Shown here piece by piece: positions 14,601-29,909 of a DNA stretch of 64,000 bases. The DNA is from Apostichopus japonicus. Its lineage: Eukaryota > Echinodermata > Holothuroidea > Aspidochirotida > Stichopodidae. Below the pieces are notes generated by a model. The model was given only the letters and a program-made list of their open reading frames with translations. It did no database searches and had not been told where the DNA came from. The stretch covers positions 35,812,501 through 35,876,500 of the forward strand of contig NC_092568.1 of NCBI RefSeq assembly GCF_037975245.1, read 5' to 3'. The position numbers were made by a program, and so were the translations under genes. Every line of letters starts with the position of its first letter. Position 1 is the first letter of the stretch.

Positions 14601-17600
14601 CCCAAAAGAAAGTAATGAAACTTGAAGCAAGTTCTGAGCAAAACAAAACAAACAAAATTGACGGATCATTCGCACAAATTATTAATCTCAGAAATGATGG
14701 GTTGAGTTAATTGAATGTACCAAATTTGAACTGAAGGGAGTAAGATTAATTTTTAATGTTTTCATACATTATATTTGGAATTTTTTGTCTGCCTTTAGTT
14801 TTACATTGCCTTCCAGAGAGGCTGATGCCTGTAAACATCATCTGTGTGGTATGTTGTCTGAGTGAAATCTGATATTTTACAATAATTAAAACTTTATTAT
14901 TATACTCTTGGCAAACTATGATATGTTGAGTTTGATATTACATGAAATATGTTCATGAAAGAAGTGATTGTCATGTGTTAACTTAAATTGTAATATGTAA
15001 ATCAGGTTGGATTGTCTTACAAAATTGTAAATAACTTTAATTAATTCATTATTTTATCACCTCTTCCTTTGTAGCCTCCACTGGGTGAATGATCTACCAG
15101 GGTGTCTGCAACAGGTATCATTTTTTAATAAATAATCCTCTCTCATTCATGAACTGTTTACAATTTATGCATTATGCATGGCGGCGAGATATGATAATTC
15201 TTAATAAATGATTGCCGGCAAAATTTCAATGTTGATATGTGATATTTCCATCAAATTAGAACAGGTCGTGTGTCTATATCTATGTTAGTTTTTTTGAGAC
15301 TTTCAAACTGCTAACTAGAATCGAATACGTAGGCTGCTCGTTTCTTGACATCTAACTATGAACAGGATACATTTTTTACTGGTTACAAGTCTGTGACCAA
15401 AATTTGGAGGTCATCCCTTGGTCAACTTGTTGTTTACATCAAATTCATGAGTATATATTATCACATTTATGATCCCCTCTCAGAAAAATTGGTAAGACTT
15501 AAGCGTTTTAGACGGATAAAAGATCTGAACGAAGATACTTTGCCTTACGAGTCCCCTTCCATTCTTTGGCCAAAAGGGGCCTCAAATTCCTCTATCCAAC
15601 CTCACAATCAGTGACATACAGTAGTAGTACGGATATGATGATTCAAAATAAGGATGAGTTTATTGACTCAGCTATTAACAAAGGTATAAAATCCATATTT
15701 AGACTGTTCCATTGATCAATTTCAATTTTTCCGCTATTTTTTTTCTGCTGTTATTTAAGAGAGATGGAAATTTAGATCAAATAATAACAAAAAAGGGAAA
15801 TATAAAGTTGCAAATTTCCTCTCTCTCTGTGCCTTTTTAGAGTTTTGCCCTGAGCATAGCCTCTAAATGTGTAGTAGGTAAGCACCAATATGCCTGAAAT
15901 ATAATCATGTACAAATAGAATTCCTGCGGTCAGTATTAATTTCAGTACTTCAAAGATTTTTCGAATGAAATGTAGGACATCTTACGTCCTATCATTTTCG
16001 AAGGGGAACGTGACATTGGTGTTCATGCATGTGCGACGTGTGACGCTGAAGGAGCAGATATATAGTGTTACATTAGTTGGACACTGCCTTGTCAAACGTT
16101 CATGGGAGAGATTTCACAGCAGATACAGGATCCTCTCATGGTAAATTCATTTGTCGTAAAGAAATTAAATGACACTTGAACCCAATCGTTATTTTTATGT
16201 AGATGCCAATTAGGATGAAGGAGTCCCTTCTCTCTCCCCTGTCCCTCTTCCGCCCCTAAAAAAGAAGAAAAAGGGGAAAAAATGCCTGAATGTCTCATTT
16301 TTTTGATAGCTATACGCATGAATGTCATTTTTCATTTATGCTTTCTTGGCCACTGTGTGATTTCTGATTTTTGCCAGAGGGCATTAAACATGTTTGAATC
16401 TTTATTTCCACTTGTTTCATTTTGTTTCATTTTGGCATGGTGAAATAATTAACTGTCATTACTAACTGAAATCTTTGCTTAATGCTAACTTTAAAAGCTA
16501 CAGCTTTGTGTACAGCATAACGTAGCTACAGCACTGTGTACAGCATCTGTAGCTCCAGCGTTGTGTACAGCATAACATAGCTATAGCATTGCAAGCACCA
16601 TTTCTATATAACAAGGGAAAAAAAATAAACAGACTAATAACATTAAGTGATTAAGATACTAATAGAAAGTCAATGACCATGGCTTTCTTGATTAGACTCA
16701 TTTTTGTAGCTGCTTGTGTAATGAGATATCTCATATCGTAACATTTTTTTATAGCTGTTTGTGTGATGATATATCTCATATCCTAATTCATTCAATCATA
16801 CAATTTAAACTATGCAAATAATTGGGCGATTCTCTCCTTTTCTCTCCCTAACCTGATGGGATGGTTATTGGTTAAAGTCACTAGGTCCCCCCCCTTCATT
16901 TTGATGTTGCTCAGTATACAATTTATTCATGAATAAATTAAGCTGTTGATTGGAGTTATGACCAAATATGGTTTTCTTTTATGTTTTTATGTTAATTAAA
17001 CTAAAGGTGGGTAAAACTTATATTAATTGAGCAAAATAAAATAAAAAATAAGCTAAACAAATCTTGTGTCAAAGAATAGAAAGTAGTGTGCAACCCTAAG
17101 AATGTTCACATTAACTGATCATGTGCTTGCTGCATGGACAAATTGGTAAAAACACCGAATTCATTTGATCACTTTACCATTTCTTGATTGATATACTTTT
17201 TTGATGACTAACGGTTAGCATATAGGCACAATCAATAACCCTAACGTTCCCTCTATATCCACTTTACAGAAAGAGTCCGCTACAAAGCTAATGCAAGAAA
17301 ACAAAACATGTTTCAAGTCCCAAAAAAGAAAGAAAAGCTGTATGTTTGTCAAATAGTAAAGGCTGTGTGAAAGTTATTGTGTATTAAGACCTGTGAAGTC
17401 CTTGGATGAGTGATATAATAACCGTTAAATAAGATCACAATGCTCTTAAAATTTCTGGGCTCATCTATGAAAGTGACTGAACAACAAGGCTAAATGTCAT
17501 TGGTTGTATTCATACCGTTCTTTGATCCATATCTGTAATGACTGCAACTTCCGTAATAGAAGTATGAGAGAGAAATATGTACTGTATGTATGATTAAGGC

Positions 17601-20600
17601 ACTGAGTAAAATAGGTTCCAAGGATGGAAGAGTGTGAAATTTCCCTTTTTTTTTCTATTTCAGAAGGCTCATTCTGAATCTTTTATGGATAAACACTTCC
17701 CCTAGATCTTTTTCAAGGATGTTAGATTGTAAAAAAAAAAAACGAAAAAAAAAAAGAAAGAAAGGAAAACAAGGGGAAAAAAAAAATATGTAATAGTAAA
17801 AGCTTGAAGTTCAATGAACATGTTTTAAAGGAAATGTACTTTTTTTGGTTGCAGTTTTTCTGCTTTTTGTTTTTTTTTGTTTTTTTTTTAAAACATATAA
17901 GGTTGATTTTTAAGCAGCAAGATTAAGTTGCACACATTAAGGTGGGGAATTTGATCAGTTTACAGTAAGAAAGTGGACCTTTATCAGTCTAAAGTAGTCA
18001 AATTATTAGGACAAGAGTTAATCCATTATAGTCAAAATAAGTAGTTAAAAAGGGCAGATAAAACTCTGCCTAGATTGAGATCTTAAACAATCGACCTCTG
18101 GATTACGATCTCTTTGCTCTAGCAACTAAGCCATCCAGCCGTAAGTTGGTGGCAATCCCAATATAGCGATATCTATAAGCTATTTGGTAGGGGAAGGGAA
18201 AGGGGAGGGGGAAGGGACAGATGGGTAGGGGGAATTGGGAGAAGGGAATTGGAAAGCACAGTACATTGCATTTCTTTCACTCTTTATAAGTTTGTGTATA
18301 ATTTCCAAGTACTTTTTCGGTTGTTCATATAATTACGAAAAGAAAAAAAATTTAGACAAAGTATCAACCATTTCTGAGATTGAAATTGTGATCTTTTTCA
18401 TTAAAACCTTACATCTTTAAATGGATTCATAAATCTTGCATTGTATCATTGTATAAAGTAACATCATAGCATTCGTTGTTGTTTATCTCCAAGTAAGATA
18501 TAGATATCTACTCAAAGCATCTGATTACTAAAGCATTAATGCCATTTCATAAAAAATATAAAAACCCACAAAAATACAACAACAAAATACAGGTTAAAAG
18601 CAATTTTGCAGTTTTAAGATTCTGTTTTCGAAAGACTATCCATAGATGTATGCCAGATATGCCATAAATTATAAATATTCCTTTTGATATAAATCCATGT
18701 CCTCAATTCCAGCTGCTATCCGTTTCCAGTTGTCAAGTATAAGATGTAATACCACCACGACATTTATAAAATGCTTCTTTTGTTTTATATTTTATTTTTT
18801 ATTATTCTGTCTCTCTCTCTCTCTTCCATTTCTTTCTTGTTTATCGTTTATAGCAAAAATGGTAATATATTCGGCATGTTTTATTCATGTCCCTCATTTT
18901 CTCTCTCCTCTCAGATTCATAATTGCCTAAAGAGAGATGGTCCATTTATCGGTTCAGTGTTTGGAGGTGATACGTTATTTGAATTAAGATGCTCTCTGCA
19001 GCTTGCAGAAATAGAGAGAGAAGGGGTAAGAGTTAGTTCAAGTTTTCCCACATATTTATGTTTTGTTTTTTAATTTCAGTAGCATTTGATATGACCGATT
19101 TAAAAAAAATTAAATATATATATTTTCCTATCATGAATTGTTTAAAATGAGATTTGTTTACCCATTAATGAGGGTTGAAATTCTTTTTTTTCTGGAAAAT
19201 TTTAAACCTTTTTCTAAACAAAATAAGGCATTAGATGATACGAATCTGCCGGTTCGACAAGTGTGAATAATTTGTAAGATTAGTTTCTTTCCATAAAAAC
19301 TGCAATAAAAGATAAACAGAGAGAAACGAAGAAGAAGCTAATTCTCATAGCTCTTAAAGAAAGGAGAAATGGAACAATCTTCAACATCGATAATATCTTG
19401 TAAATATTTTACGAGAGTGTAATCTCAAGTACTGACAGTATCGTCTTTTTTCAAGTTTCGTTCTACTTCCTTTTGTTTTTCATCGTATTTTTAATATTAG
19501 GTGCCAGATTGTCTCTCATATTTCCTGACGAGTGATGTTAATGAAGTAATTAAGAGTAATCTTCTGGTATCATCTGTCAATTACGTCATTTCTACCAGTT
19601 CTGCCGTTTCTCCCGGGTATCGACCAAAAAAACAAAACAAAAAGAGAGAAGGAAAATTTAGTTCAAGCTTCAGCAAAGTTTCTATTTTTGACTTTTATTA
19701 AATTCAATACTGAGTAACTTGTCACAATGTATATATTAGAAAGTGTGGAAAGAATTTTTTTTCTTGTTTTTTGGGGGGGTTTTTTTGGCAAATTAGGTGC
19801 GCAGACATGCAGGTAAGAGTTTTTAACATATACTACAATTTATAAAACTGTCAGAAAGTTTCTCAGAAAAAGATCAGGATTTTCACCGTTGTGACGTAGT
19901 AATAAATTTCTATACCTTCTCTACATGCTAAGTTCATCATGGAAGTTGGGAACTTATACACAACTGATCAAATTTATCTGAAATAAAACCATAACAATTG
20001 ACGATGTATGGGTTTTTTTGCTTTGTTTTATGCTGATAATGAAAAGTTTGAAAGCACAACATTATCATTGTTTCAGTCAAATTCAAAAATGATCTTAATC
20101 TCTTTTTTTGGTAACTTCAAATGAACAGTGATACAGCAATGGATATATTTCCCAAAATTTAGCCAAAATTAAATTGATTATCTCTAAAATACCTCAACAA
20201 TACTAATTTCTAATATTTTAGCACCAATAACTCATTGAAAAGTGATAATTCCTTCCGCCTTACTCACACCAAAGTTCATTATCGTTAGATACCTCTAACT
20301 ATGTCTAACATACAGTACTGATCCATAATACGTTCAGCACCAGTAGGCTTCTGTGAAAAGTGATAAACCCTCTCACCACCCCACCACAAATTTAATACTT
20401 GTTGTTTATACCTAGTTATTTTCTACAATACTGGTAATACTGTTACGTTCAGTACAACTAGTCTTCTTGAAAAGTAATAAGCCAACCCCCTCCCCCCCAA
20501 CTCCCAAATCAAATTTCATTGTTGTTTAATTGTGTTTAATGGTTGCTCTTAAACTTATTTGCCAGAAGCAATACTATGAAGTTGACTAAATATTGTTTAA

Positions 20601-23600
20601 CTTGCAAGAGATTGAAAGAGATCTTTGGAAATTAATCCACCAGAATAGCTTAGCCTCCCTGTCCTAATAAAAAAAAAAGAGGTTTTGCCCAGGTTCAAAT
20701 TTGCGTTTCAATTGTGGTGAAACCACAAAATCAGTTGAAACTATGAAGGTGCCTGAATTAATGACCTTTTACTTTAGTCCAAACGTGCTCAAGGAGAGAT
20801 ACATAGGCAACAACATCAAAGATTTGGAGAAAAAAAAACCTATGCAGATTTGCATACCTAAGGTGACCTCATGGTGTAGCAATTAGAGTGTCCACATGAC
20901 AATCTTGGGGTCAAGGTTCAAAACCTCCCAAGGAACCAGATTCTTTTGACCTATTCAAAATTTCTTCTTTGCAGTGTTGTTAAAGAGGAGTCTCCCATTG
21001 ATTTGGGTTTTTCTGCTTTCCGAATATGGACCTAGGGTATATACAGCCAGATCAGATTCATCCACAATTTTTTTGTATTATAGCAATGGAGTTGAGTGAG
21101 ATCAAATTCAGTCAGGTACTGGGTACTCCTGTACACAGGTACTATACTGTTGCAACAAAACAACCAAGAATCAAGCTTTACATGAAGTTGATTACTTGTC
21201 TTATTTTCTTAGTTTGATCAATCTTGTGACAACCAGGCACGTAGTCAAGGGGGGGCACGAAGGGGGTGACCGCCCTCCCCCCCCTTGAGCATATTTTTGT
21301 ATTAATTTGTTTATATCATTAGTAATTTCAAAATAAAAAAAGGTTAGATGCAACCTACAGTACTAGGCCTGGGAAGTGCCATTTCCAGCGATCTGGAAGG
21401 CATTTTCGGCCAACATTTGTGTGTACGCTTCGCGCCAACCCATGGTGGCGCTACGCTTAGATATTTTGCCTACAGGATTCGCCCCTCTCTTGGCAAATTC
21501 CTCGCTACGCGCCTGGTAGCAACCTAGTGAATGCATTTTTCTCCCTTCTGATTCTACCTATTTCATTCAACCACCTACAGTTTGGCTAAAGAGCCTTACA
21601 GTAGGATAACTGTATTTCATGATTCTAGAGAAGGTGTTCATTAAGTTTGGCGGTGTTTGCTTAGAAAATTTTGTAACTCTATTTGTTTGGCAATCCCTTT
21701 AAGTTTGATTCAACAGTCATTTAGATGTCAAACCTGGGTTAATGGCAGTGGTTATTAAGGTCTGTCTCAAATTTCAGACATGCTCCACCTGTTTTCAAAG
21801 AAAAATGCATTACAAATGGTGCACGACAGTTCGAGTTTTTACTTGGCTGCGTTCTGTGTTGATTGAGAAATAATTCAAGTGTAAATCAACTCTCAGTTTC
21901 AACCAATGATCACGTTCATCTTGCTTTTCTCGGGGATCATTTCGTTATTTATGTGTTCTCCATTTTTGTGGCAAGCTGTTTACGTGTACATGTAGATCAG
22001 GAATTGTAGCTAGTTAGCATTGGATTTATACTCAGTTGACTTTAATGTATACAGTATTTTATCTTGTGAAATCCTTGTAAAATGATAGTAGTTCCTCTGT
22101 AACATTGAATGTTTTTAAGTAATGATTTCCAGGTAAGATAAATATATCAGACAATTATTGGTCAATACTATTCTTTACATTAGTCAAGGAGTAAGTTTAT
22201 TCCAATGTTTAATAGTAAGGTTGAATTCCAGGTTAGATAAATATATCAACAGACAATAGTTGACCACATTAGTCAAGGAACAAGTGTTTTCCAATTAAGA
22301 TTGAATTCCAGGAAAGTTAAATATATCAACAGACAATTGTTGATCTCATTATTCAAGGAATAAAGTGTATTCCAATGTTTCATAGTAAGGTTGAATGTCA
22401 TTTAAGGCTCAACGTGTGTTTGCCAAACTTTTAACTTCGACCTTTCCAGCTTACTGCCCTAAGAGCACAGTGAAAATAACGCCATTCTATGCAATTTTCA
22501 TATCAATAATCACTATTTTTATTGAGTTATCTGTCGTTAAACATTTTGAACTGAATCAAATTCACCAGATTTTTTAACAAGTCCGTAGATTCTACAAACT
22601 TCGATCAAATTTTGCAAGCCCCACCCAACAGATCATGCGCCAAGCAAATCTCTCTGTTATGACCGTTAATGACCGTTAGGCTGGTGTACTAGCCTATCTT
22701 AGGTCCATTCTCTTGAATAGTATCTTTCTTTCGGTCTTACCGATGTAGCTTTCAAAATTGTGTCATTTCCTTCCATTGCAAGGAATAAACTGGTCTTTTC
22801 AGACGTTTCCTCTATGAAATTGGGTGAAAACAGTGGACGATACAAGTATACATAGGTTTACATTTGTGTAATGAACATGCTGATATGGGCAGTTGCAGTA
22901 TTTTTACGGTAAATCGTTCAGAAATAATTAAATTTCTTTCTTTCGATTACAACAGCCTTTCTCTATTAAACCCACCTGGTTAGAGTGCATTTAGAATAAG
23001 AAACATTGAATCTGCTTTGGAAGTTTGTTTCCCCTAAATTCCTCAGCAAACATGTATTGAGACTTTAAGTATTGATTCTCCAGGTAAGATCAATATATCA
23101 ACTGGCAATTATTGATCAATACTATTCTTTACATGAGTCATGGAATTAGTTTATTCCAATATTTCATATTAAGGTTGAATTGTTTTCAAATATTGATTTC
23201 CAGGTAAGATAAATATAGCAATGGACAATTGTTGATCACATTAGCCAAGGAATAAGTGTATTCCAATATCCAATATTAATCGTTGAAGATTTTTAAATAT
23301 TGATTCCATGAGAGATAATCAATGAACAATGTTGATCAATACTATTCTTTGCACTAGTCCAGGAATATTTGTATAATCATTTCCAAAAAAACTAACTTTT
23401 AGATTAAACAACTATGAAAGCTGATCTGCATCGTATGTTTTAAGACTTAAAGGGCAATTCAGAGTGCAAAATAGGTGTCAATAATAGTTGTAAGTCAGTG
23501 TTGAGTTAACCATGCTAGCTTTCATTGCAGTTCGCAGTTTGTTCCTCTTCTATGTATTAATATGAAGGTTTATATAAATATAACGTAGATATACTAGTTA

Positions 23601-26600
23601 GTGTTCTAACCCAGTTAAGAGTTATTATACCGACTGGTTAGCCTAGTGGTTAGAGCATCCGCTTATCAGCCGGAAGGTTCAGGGTTCGACTCTGGGCCGA
23701 GTCATACCAAAGACTTATAAAAATGGGACCTTCTACCATCTTGCTTGGTGCTCATCATATAAGTATGGAGTGGGAATATGTGTGTCTGACTGGTAAATAT
23801 GATTTAGCGAACGCATGGGCGAGAGTTGCACACTAAAAACAGCCCCAAACTCCCTTCCCTATAAGAAAAGGATACTTATCAGGTTGTAATAGGCTGTTGG
23901 AACGTCGAGAAATCCTATACGGAAGTCTCTAGGTAAAAATCCAAGGTATTCCGGGCAGTTTCCGTAAGATAAAAATCCACTACGAAAACGCATGAATAAA
24001 CACTTTGGATGGTAGAATGAGAAGGAAGGGCATTGACCGGATAGGACCGGTCACTGAGGGTGCACAGTGTTAAAAGATTACCAGGGCATACTAGACACGG
24101 TAGAATGAGGTGCTAATGTTGTGGGGAGACAGGTAAGCGGGTTACTCGTAAATATATAAACCAGTAAGTTTTATCATTTTAGCGCCCTTTGTGGCAGCTC
24201 ATCGTGTATAGTCCACAGTGAGTTGAGAACGGTTATGGAATTTTAATAGACGGTTGGTTATAGGCACTGCGCCATGAGCGTCTTCGGACGGATACTGGCG
24301 CAATACCAAGTGTACACTATTCTATTCTATTAAGGAAGTTTGAATAATTCAATTTGGCTGTTTTCATTGATACTGTACTTTGTTTGGTGTCTTTCCTATG
24401 ATGATGAAGACGACAGCAATGACAACCATGATGACGACTAAGATAGAACCTCACAGAGAACCATTTTCATCCAGCTTCCAAAAAAAACATTTTCTAATCA
24501 CTTAACATATTGTAATGGTTAGTTAGTTTATAAATATCACTTCTCATTTTCATCGTAATTTTATATGAAATTTTTATAATTCTGAGAATCTTACTTTCCC
24601 AAATTTTAAGAAAGTTTTAAGAATTTTTTTTCGAATTTTTTAATTTTTTATTTAAGGTCAACATGACATAGATTTGTTGACCTTCACTTTGTCTTGTTCT
24701 TTCTTTATAATGAAGGGTTTTTCACCTCACATATCACCTTTCACGGATGTCAGAGATTTGGGGAATCTTCTCGGCCGGGCTGGTTTTAATATGCTGACTG
24801 TGGTAAGCATTAATGCTTTCATGCATGCTTTCTAAAACTTCCAGATTTTGAAAGGTCATAGTACGTACAGTATGTCGTTCACATGACCATGATATACTCC
24901 TCCAATGAATGAAGTGCTCATATGAGTTTAATGTGATTGATAACATCCTCATTGAAAGGCACTTGCTCTGATCTTGCATGTTAATAATCTTTCATCTGGA
25001 CGATTTTGTCAGATTAGACCATAACTACTAAATATTTGCTGTTATTCGTTAACACTACAAAGACGGCCGAAAATTTGTTAATGTTATCAGAAACACAGCC
25101 TTAATGCACTTTTTATAAAGTTCCACTGAAATCAAATATTTATAGATCTGAGGTTATTCAGAGGGCCTGATTTTTGGATCTAATAGCAGATTTCTGCTTC
25201 CGAGGCTATTAACTGAAGTGACAACAAAGATGGGACATGATGTAATTTATAGGCAGATTAACACTAGGCAGCTTAATTAGAACATTAAATAGTGGAAAGA
25301 GTGCACTTAATAGTCAATGCACTGAACAAATGGGAAAGTGAGATGAAAGGAAGGATGAATGAGAGGGTTGCCGGAGATGTTCAGAGGGGTGAAAAAATTC
25401 GATGTAGAGAATGGAATGAATGGGGGGAGTAGGGAGATCAATAATGGATTAGCATGGTAAAAAAAAAACAGACTGAGGATGGAATGATTTGTGGTGGGAG
25501 TGCAGAGGGGGAAATGGAAGGGGAATTGGGGATTTGAAGAAACTGAAGGGGTGTACTAAAAAAGTTGCAAAGTATGGGTTATACAGCATTAATACCCCAA
25601 CATTGTGTTCTGTGTTCTGAGGTGTTTTTGTACAGAGTTTCAATGGTAGTTTGTGTCAGCATGTAAGTAGCAGTTAGCTCCTATTGTACAGGGAGACAAA
25701 ATAATTTATTCTCTCAAACAAGCAGCATAACTTTGGGAGCACGACCATGTCTTCTTCTTAGGGGTATGAGGGGGGAGGGCAGAGACTTTTGCCCATCCCA
25801 GAATCAAAATCAAGGGGAGGGGAGGGGATGGCTTAAAGAATATTGCAAAACTCCTACAGTAAATTTACATACAACATGTATGTGTGGTACAACGTTACAA
25901 TTGAAACTTCTTCGAAGTTGTTTCATAATTTGCAATGTAAATACAGAATTTTCCGTACAGGATATTACAGAAGAAACTAGTGTAATCAGTACATACTATT
26001 GAATTACAAATTTGTTATTTGGAAGACAAGGTGCCAAGTCCTAATACACATGTGTGTGTAGTAATTACTGACAACTTCTTCAAGACTGTTTCAAAATTTG
26101 CAAAATATAGCACTATTTCTCATCAATAGGCTTCCATTTTACCAAAAACAATTTAATGGGAGAGGGGCACCCCTGCCCTGGATGATGAAATATCTCAAGT
26201 AACCTTCCCCCTCCCCCAGGGCAGAAATGATAGTTGAATCCCTGCATTTACTGAATAGGTATTCAGGAACTCTGTGATAATTGATTTGCACACGTTTAAG
26301 TCCAGTAAGTTAGGTAATGCAGTTTGTTGAAAGCAAAGCGCACTATTAAACAACTACATCTTTTGATTCTGTCAAAACTGTGACAGACCTGACAACATGT
26401 CTCTTAAGACAAAAAAAGAATAAAACAGAGATTTACAAGTTTCCATCCCAAAATATTGTAAGATTGAGGAAAAATTAGGGAGAGCCAGGGAAAGTCCAAC
26501 TGAAAGGAAGATATTGGTATTCAAAGAAAATAGAGGGATTTGGGGGATTTAAAGTCACATCAGTGATAATATAGGCTGAGTAGATTTAATTGTTGCAGTA

Positions 26601-29600
26601 TATACTTTGAATGGAAATAAGGAATCATGCATTTCATACAACTATTTCCTGAAAGACAGATTGGATTTTTGCCTCCATCCTGATGCAGGTACAAAATATA
26701 TTTGTATCCCATGTTCTGATCACAATTTACAAAAGAAAACAACACAAAAAAAAAACACTAGAAATCAATCATTGTGCTGGGAGAGTGACATATAATATCA
26801 TGAGAGGATGAGGTTGCCTTTAATTCTGAAAGACTCCCCCCCCCCCATAAAACTAGAAGAGGCGGCAAGTGAATTGTTTTGAGGTTTAGTCATTTCCTCA
26901 TAACAATTCTTAATCCTTCTTACCAATTTTCTTTCAAATCAAATCTTTGGGATCAATTTTGTCGTTTCACATGTGTCCATAGGAGGCAGAGGGGCGCCAT
27001 AGAAGGCAGAGGGGTGCTACCGCACACCCACTATTTAATGTTTGATATCCTTCTGCATACAAGGACACTCAGCCTAATCTGAGGTTTGCATCTTCAAGCA
27101 AAACTTGTATCTTTCTTAAAAACACTAAAAACCGATCCTTTAGAGAGACACGTTAAGCTCAGTGTCACTGTCAGTCTCAAGGTTTTTTTTCTCCTTGGTA
27201 AAGAACTTAATTTGCATAATTTGATCCCTCTCGGCTTCAAGAAAATGATTTTTGTAGAACAGAAGAATGGGACCTTGAGAAGGTATATTTAGGGAAAAGT
27301 TTTGACTATTCTATCTTGTTAAGATGTGGGGCAAATATCCCATTTGAGCTGTACATAGTATTTCCTTAGATTTATCGTTGGAGCCTCCTTTCCAGATTCA
27401 CAATCGGGAAAAAAAAAATAGATGATAACTTCAAGGGCCAAATTTGATTGGATACTTGGATTGATGACCAATATAACCCTATGTGAATATCCCGAGGATT
27501 TACGAGAAAGATTCCTTTGCTTATCTGCATCGCTTCTGCAGAACGTCCCCTTCAAAAATATTCACAGATTTTTTCTTGGAATACCAGAGAATCTTTTCAT
27601 GCTGTTAATGATGATGATAATGATGATGATGGTGATGTATAGGGTTACTATTTTCTCTACACCATCCATGTCATATTCATTAATTGTAAAATTTACACCT
27701 GTGGTTACCTCCCACTGACACGTGAGAGTGTGCTCGTCACTAAGAGGAAGCGAGTGACACCGTCTCATCAATTTTTATCTATTTGAAAAGTCCCAGAAGT
27801 TGATCGTCTGTGATGTCACCCCGTGTCTGCTGCTCAATATAGAGAGGCGTAAAGGTTGAGCCTTTAATATGATACTTGGAAATAAAGGCTGAGCCTTTTA
27901 AACTTTTAATGATTTGTGAGGTATTTTGTTAGATACATAATTTTATTTCTTGACATGAATGTTGACATCATGAATAGTAATTTTTTTTTTTTAAAGTTAG
28001 GCACTTGAAATTAAGAGCAATGTAGCTATTTTAAAAATGTTTCCAGATGGGTGGGAGTGGAAAGGGGTGGGGTTGGACTCTTTGACTGTAAGTTCTCACC
28101 TGCACTAGATAAGTGTTTTGATGATGTATCAAACAGAGATACAACACACGTAAAATGCACTGACATGTAAAGTTCAGCTGTACATGTTGGTTGACTTGCA
28201 TGGTACATTTGTGATTAATTTGGGGATACAACCATCAAACTATGGATAATTACTGAAAAAAAAAATTAATCTTTCCATCTATGGCTTTTAATAGAGCTGT
28301 CTTTGTCGATTCAATGCAAAGAAATATTTCCAGTCAACGTCTTGGTCTCTTGAAATTCCTTCTCGTGTCGATCGGCAGACTTTTGCTAGGAGGATGTTAT
28401 GTTTCTTCTAAACATGCGATGCATGAAATGAACATAGACATGATTGTAATCTGAGTGGTCATGGTACATTAATTGGGATGACTTAGTGACACATTAACAG
28501 TCTCACCAAATGATACAAAACATCAACAATTTAAAGGTACAATGTGGTAGTCTTTCAGCACAGTTTTTTCCAACATGTCTACTCTAAACATATAGTTTGG
28601 ACCATGCCTATGTAGTTTGGTCCTGTATAGTTGGGACCATATCTGTAAAGCTTGGTAAATAACAATATAAATTGGTCAATGCCTATATAGTTTGGACCAT
28701 ATCCATAAAGCTTGGTCCATATGCATATTGTTTGGTCCATACCTGTTAGTAAAGCTTGGTCTTTACCTGTATAGTTTTAACCATACCCATATAGTTTGGT
28801 CAATACATGTATAGTTTTGATCATACCAATATACAGTAGTTTGGTCCATACCAATAAAATTTGGTCTATACCCATATAGTTTGGTCCATACCTGTAGTGT
28901 TAACCACATCCATTTATTCTGGTCCATAGCGGTATAGTTTTAACCATACCCATAAAGTTTGGTCCATAACTGTTTTGGTTAGGACATCCCTATATAGTTT
29001 AGCCCTTGGCAATATAGTTTTGACAGTTCATATAAATTTGACAGTACACATAGGTTTGACAAAACCTATATCAATTTGACCATATCCAAATTGTTTTGTC
29101 CATATTCATATTGCTTGGTCCATACCTGTATAGTTTGGACAATACCCACATACTTTGGACCATACCCACAAAGTTTGGACCATTCCCATGTAGTTTAAAC
29201 ATATAACCATAGGGTTTTAAAGTTCCGATATAGCTAATGACAATTGTTCCATACCCATAGTTTGATGATACTCATATAGTTTCATCCATAATTAATAAAC
29301 CGTAGTTTTGATAGTTTCAATACTATTTTTGGACCCCAGTGAATTATTATTAAACAGTTTTGTACACACTTGTGGAGAAATGTTGAGGAGTCAAGCCAAG
29401 GTCGTACCCTAAATAGCTCGTTTATGAACATATGTGCACTTTTCATTACTTATAAAGTGTCCATTACATTTGTTGAAGTTGTTGGATACAGCTGACTGTT
29501 TTTGGTAGTGCAATATATTGTTTAATCATCTATGAAACGTTCAATTTCACTAATATCTTATGTCCAGAAACCATTTTAACTATTAAACATCAAGTTCTGA

Positions 29601-29876
29601 AAAGAGAATTGAAGAAGAATCAAGATTTTTTCTAAACTATAAATTATAAATTTAATCATAGATTATGAATGAATTATAGGCATGACTAATATAAATATCC
29701 AATTTTAGGGTTTAGCAATATTTAATATTCACAACTGACAGGTTTCTGTCATAGATCTCCAAACTAATCTAGCAGCGATGCATTGAGTTTCTTTTGATAA
29801 CCGATATTCACAGACCCATATATATATATATATATATACAGTATATATATATATAAATATATATTATATATACTAT

Positions 29877-29909
<33 letters not shown>

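Larger units (their letters stand above)
15115..18914 (+). other. NDUFAF5 intron
   Basis: A 3.8-kb intron. It holds a three-copy GTGTACAGCAT repeat at 16500-16595 and a two-copy repeat at 16709-16788 (TGTGTAATGAGATATCTCAT-like). A-rich tracts lie near 17730-17790, a degraded tRNA-like sequence near 18080-18145, and a CT-rich tract just before the next exon. The 89-codon frame at 15345-15614 has no recognised family. Confidence 0.8.
19026..24715 (+). other. NDUFAF5 intron
   Basis: A 5.7-kb intron. It contains a possible decayed SINE at 20865-20940, an inverted-repeat element at 21232-21517, a split array at 22104-23375 and a SINE at 23631-24331. Confidence 0.85.

Noticed and set aside
23631-23706. 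A functional tRNA gene
   Set aside because: The stems have mismatches and the sequence runs directly into a SINE body with a SINE-type tail.
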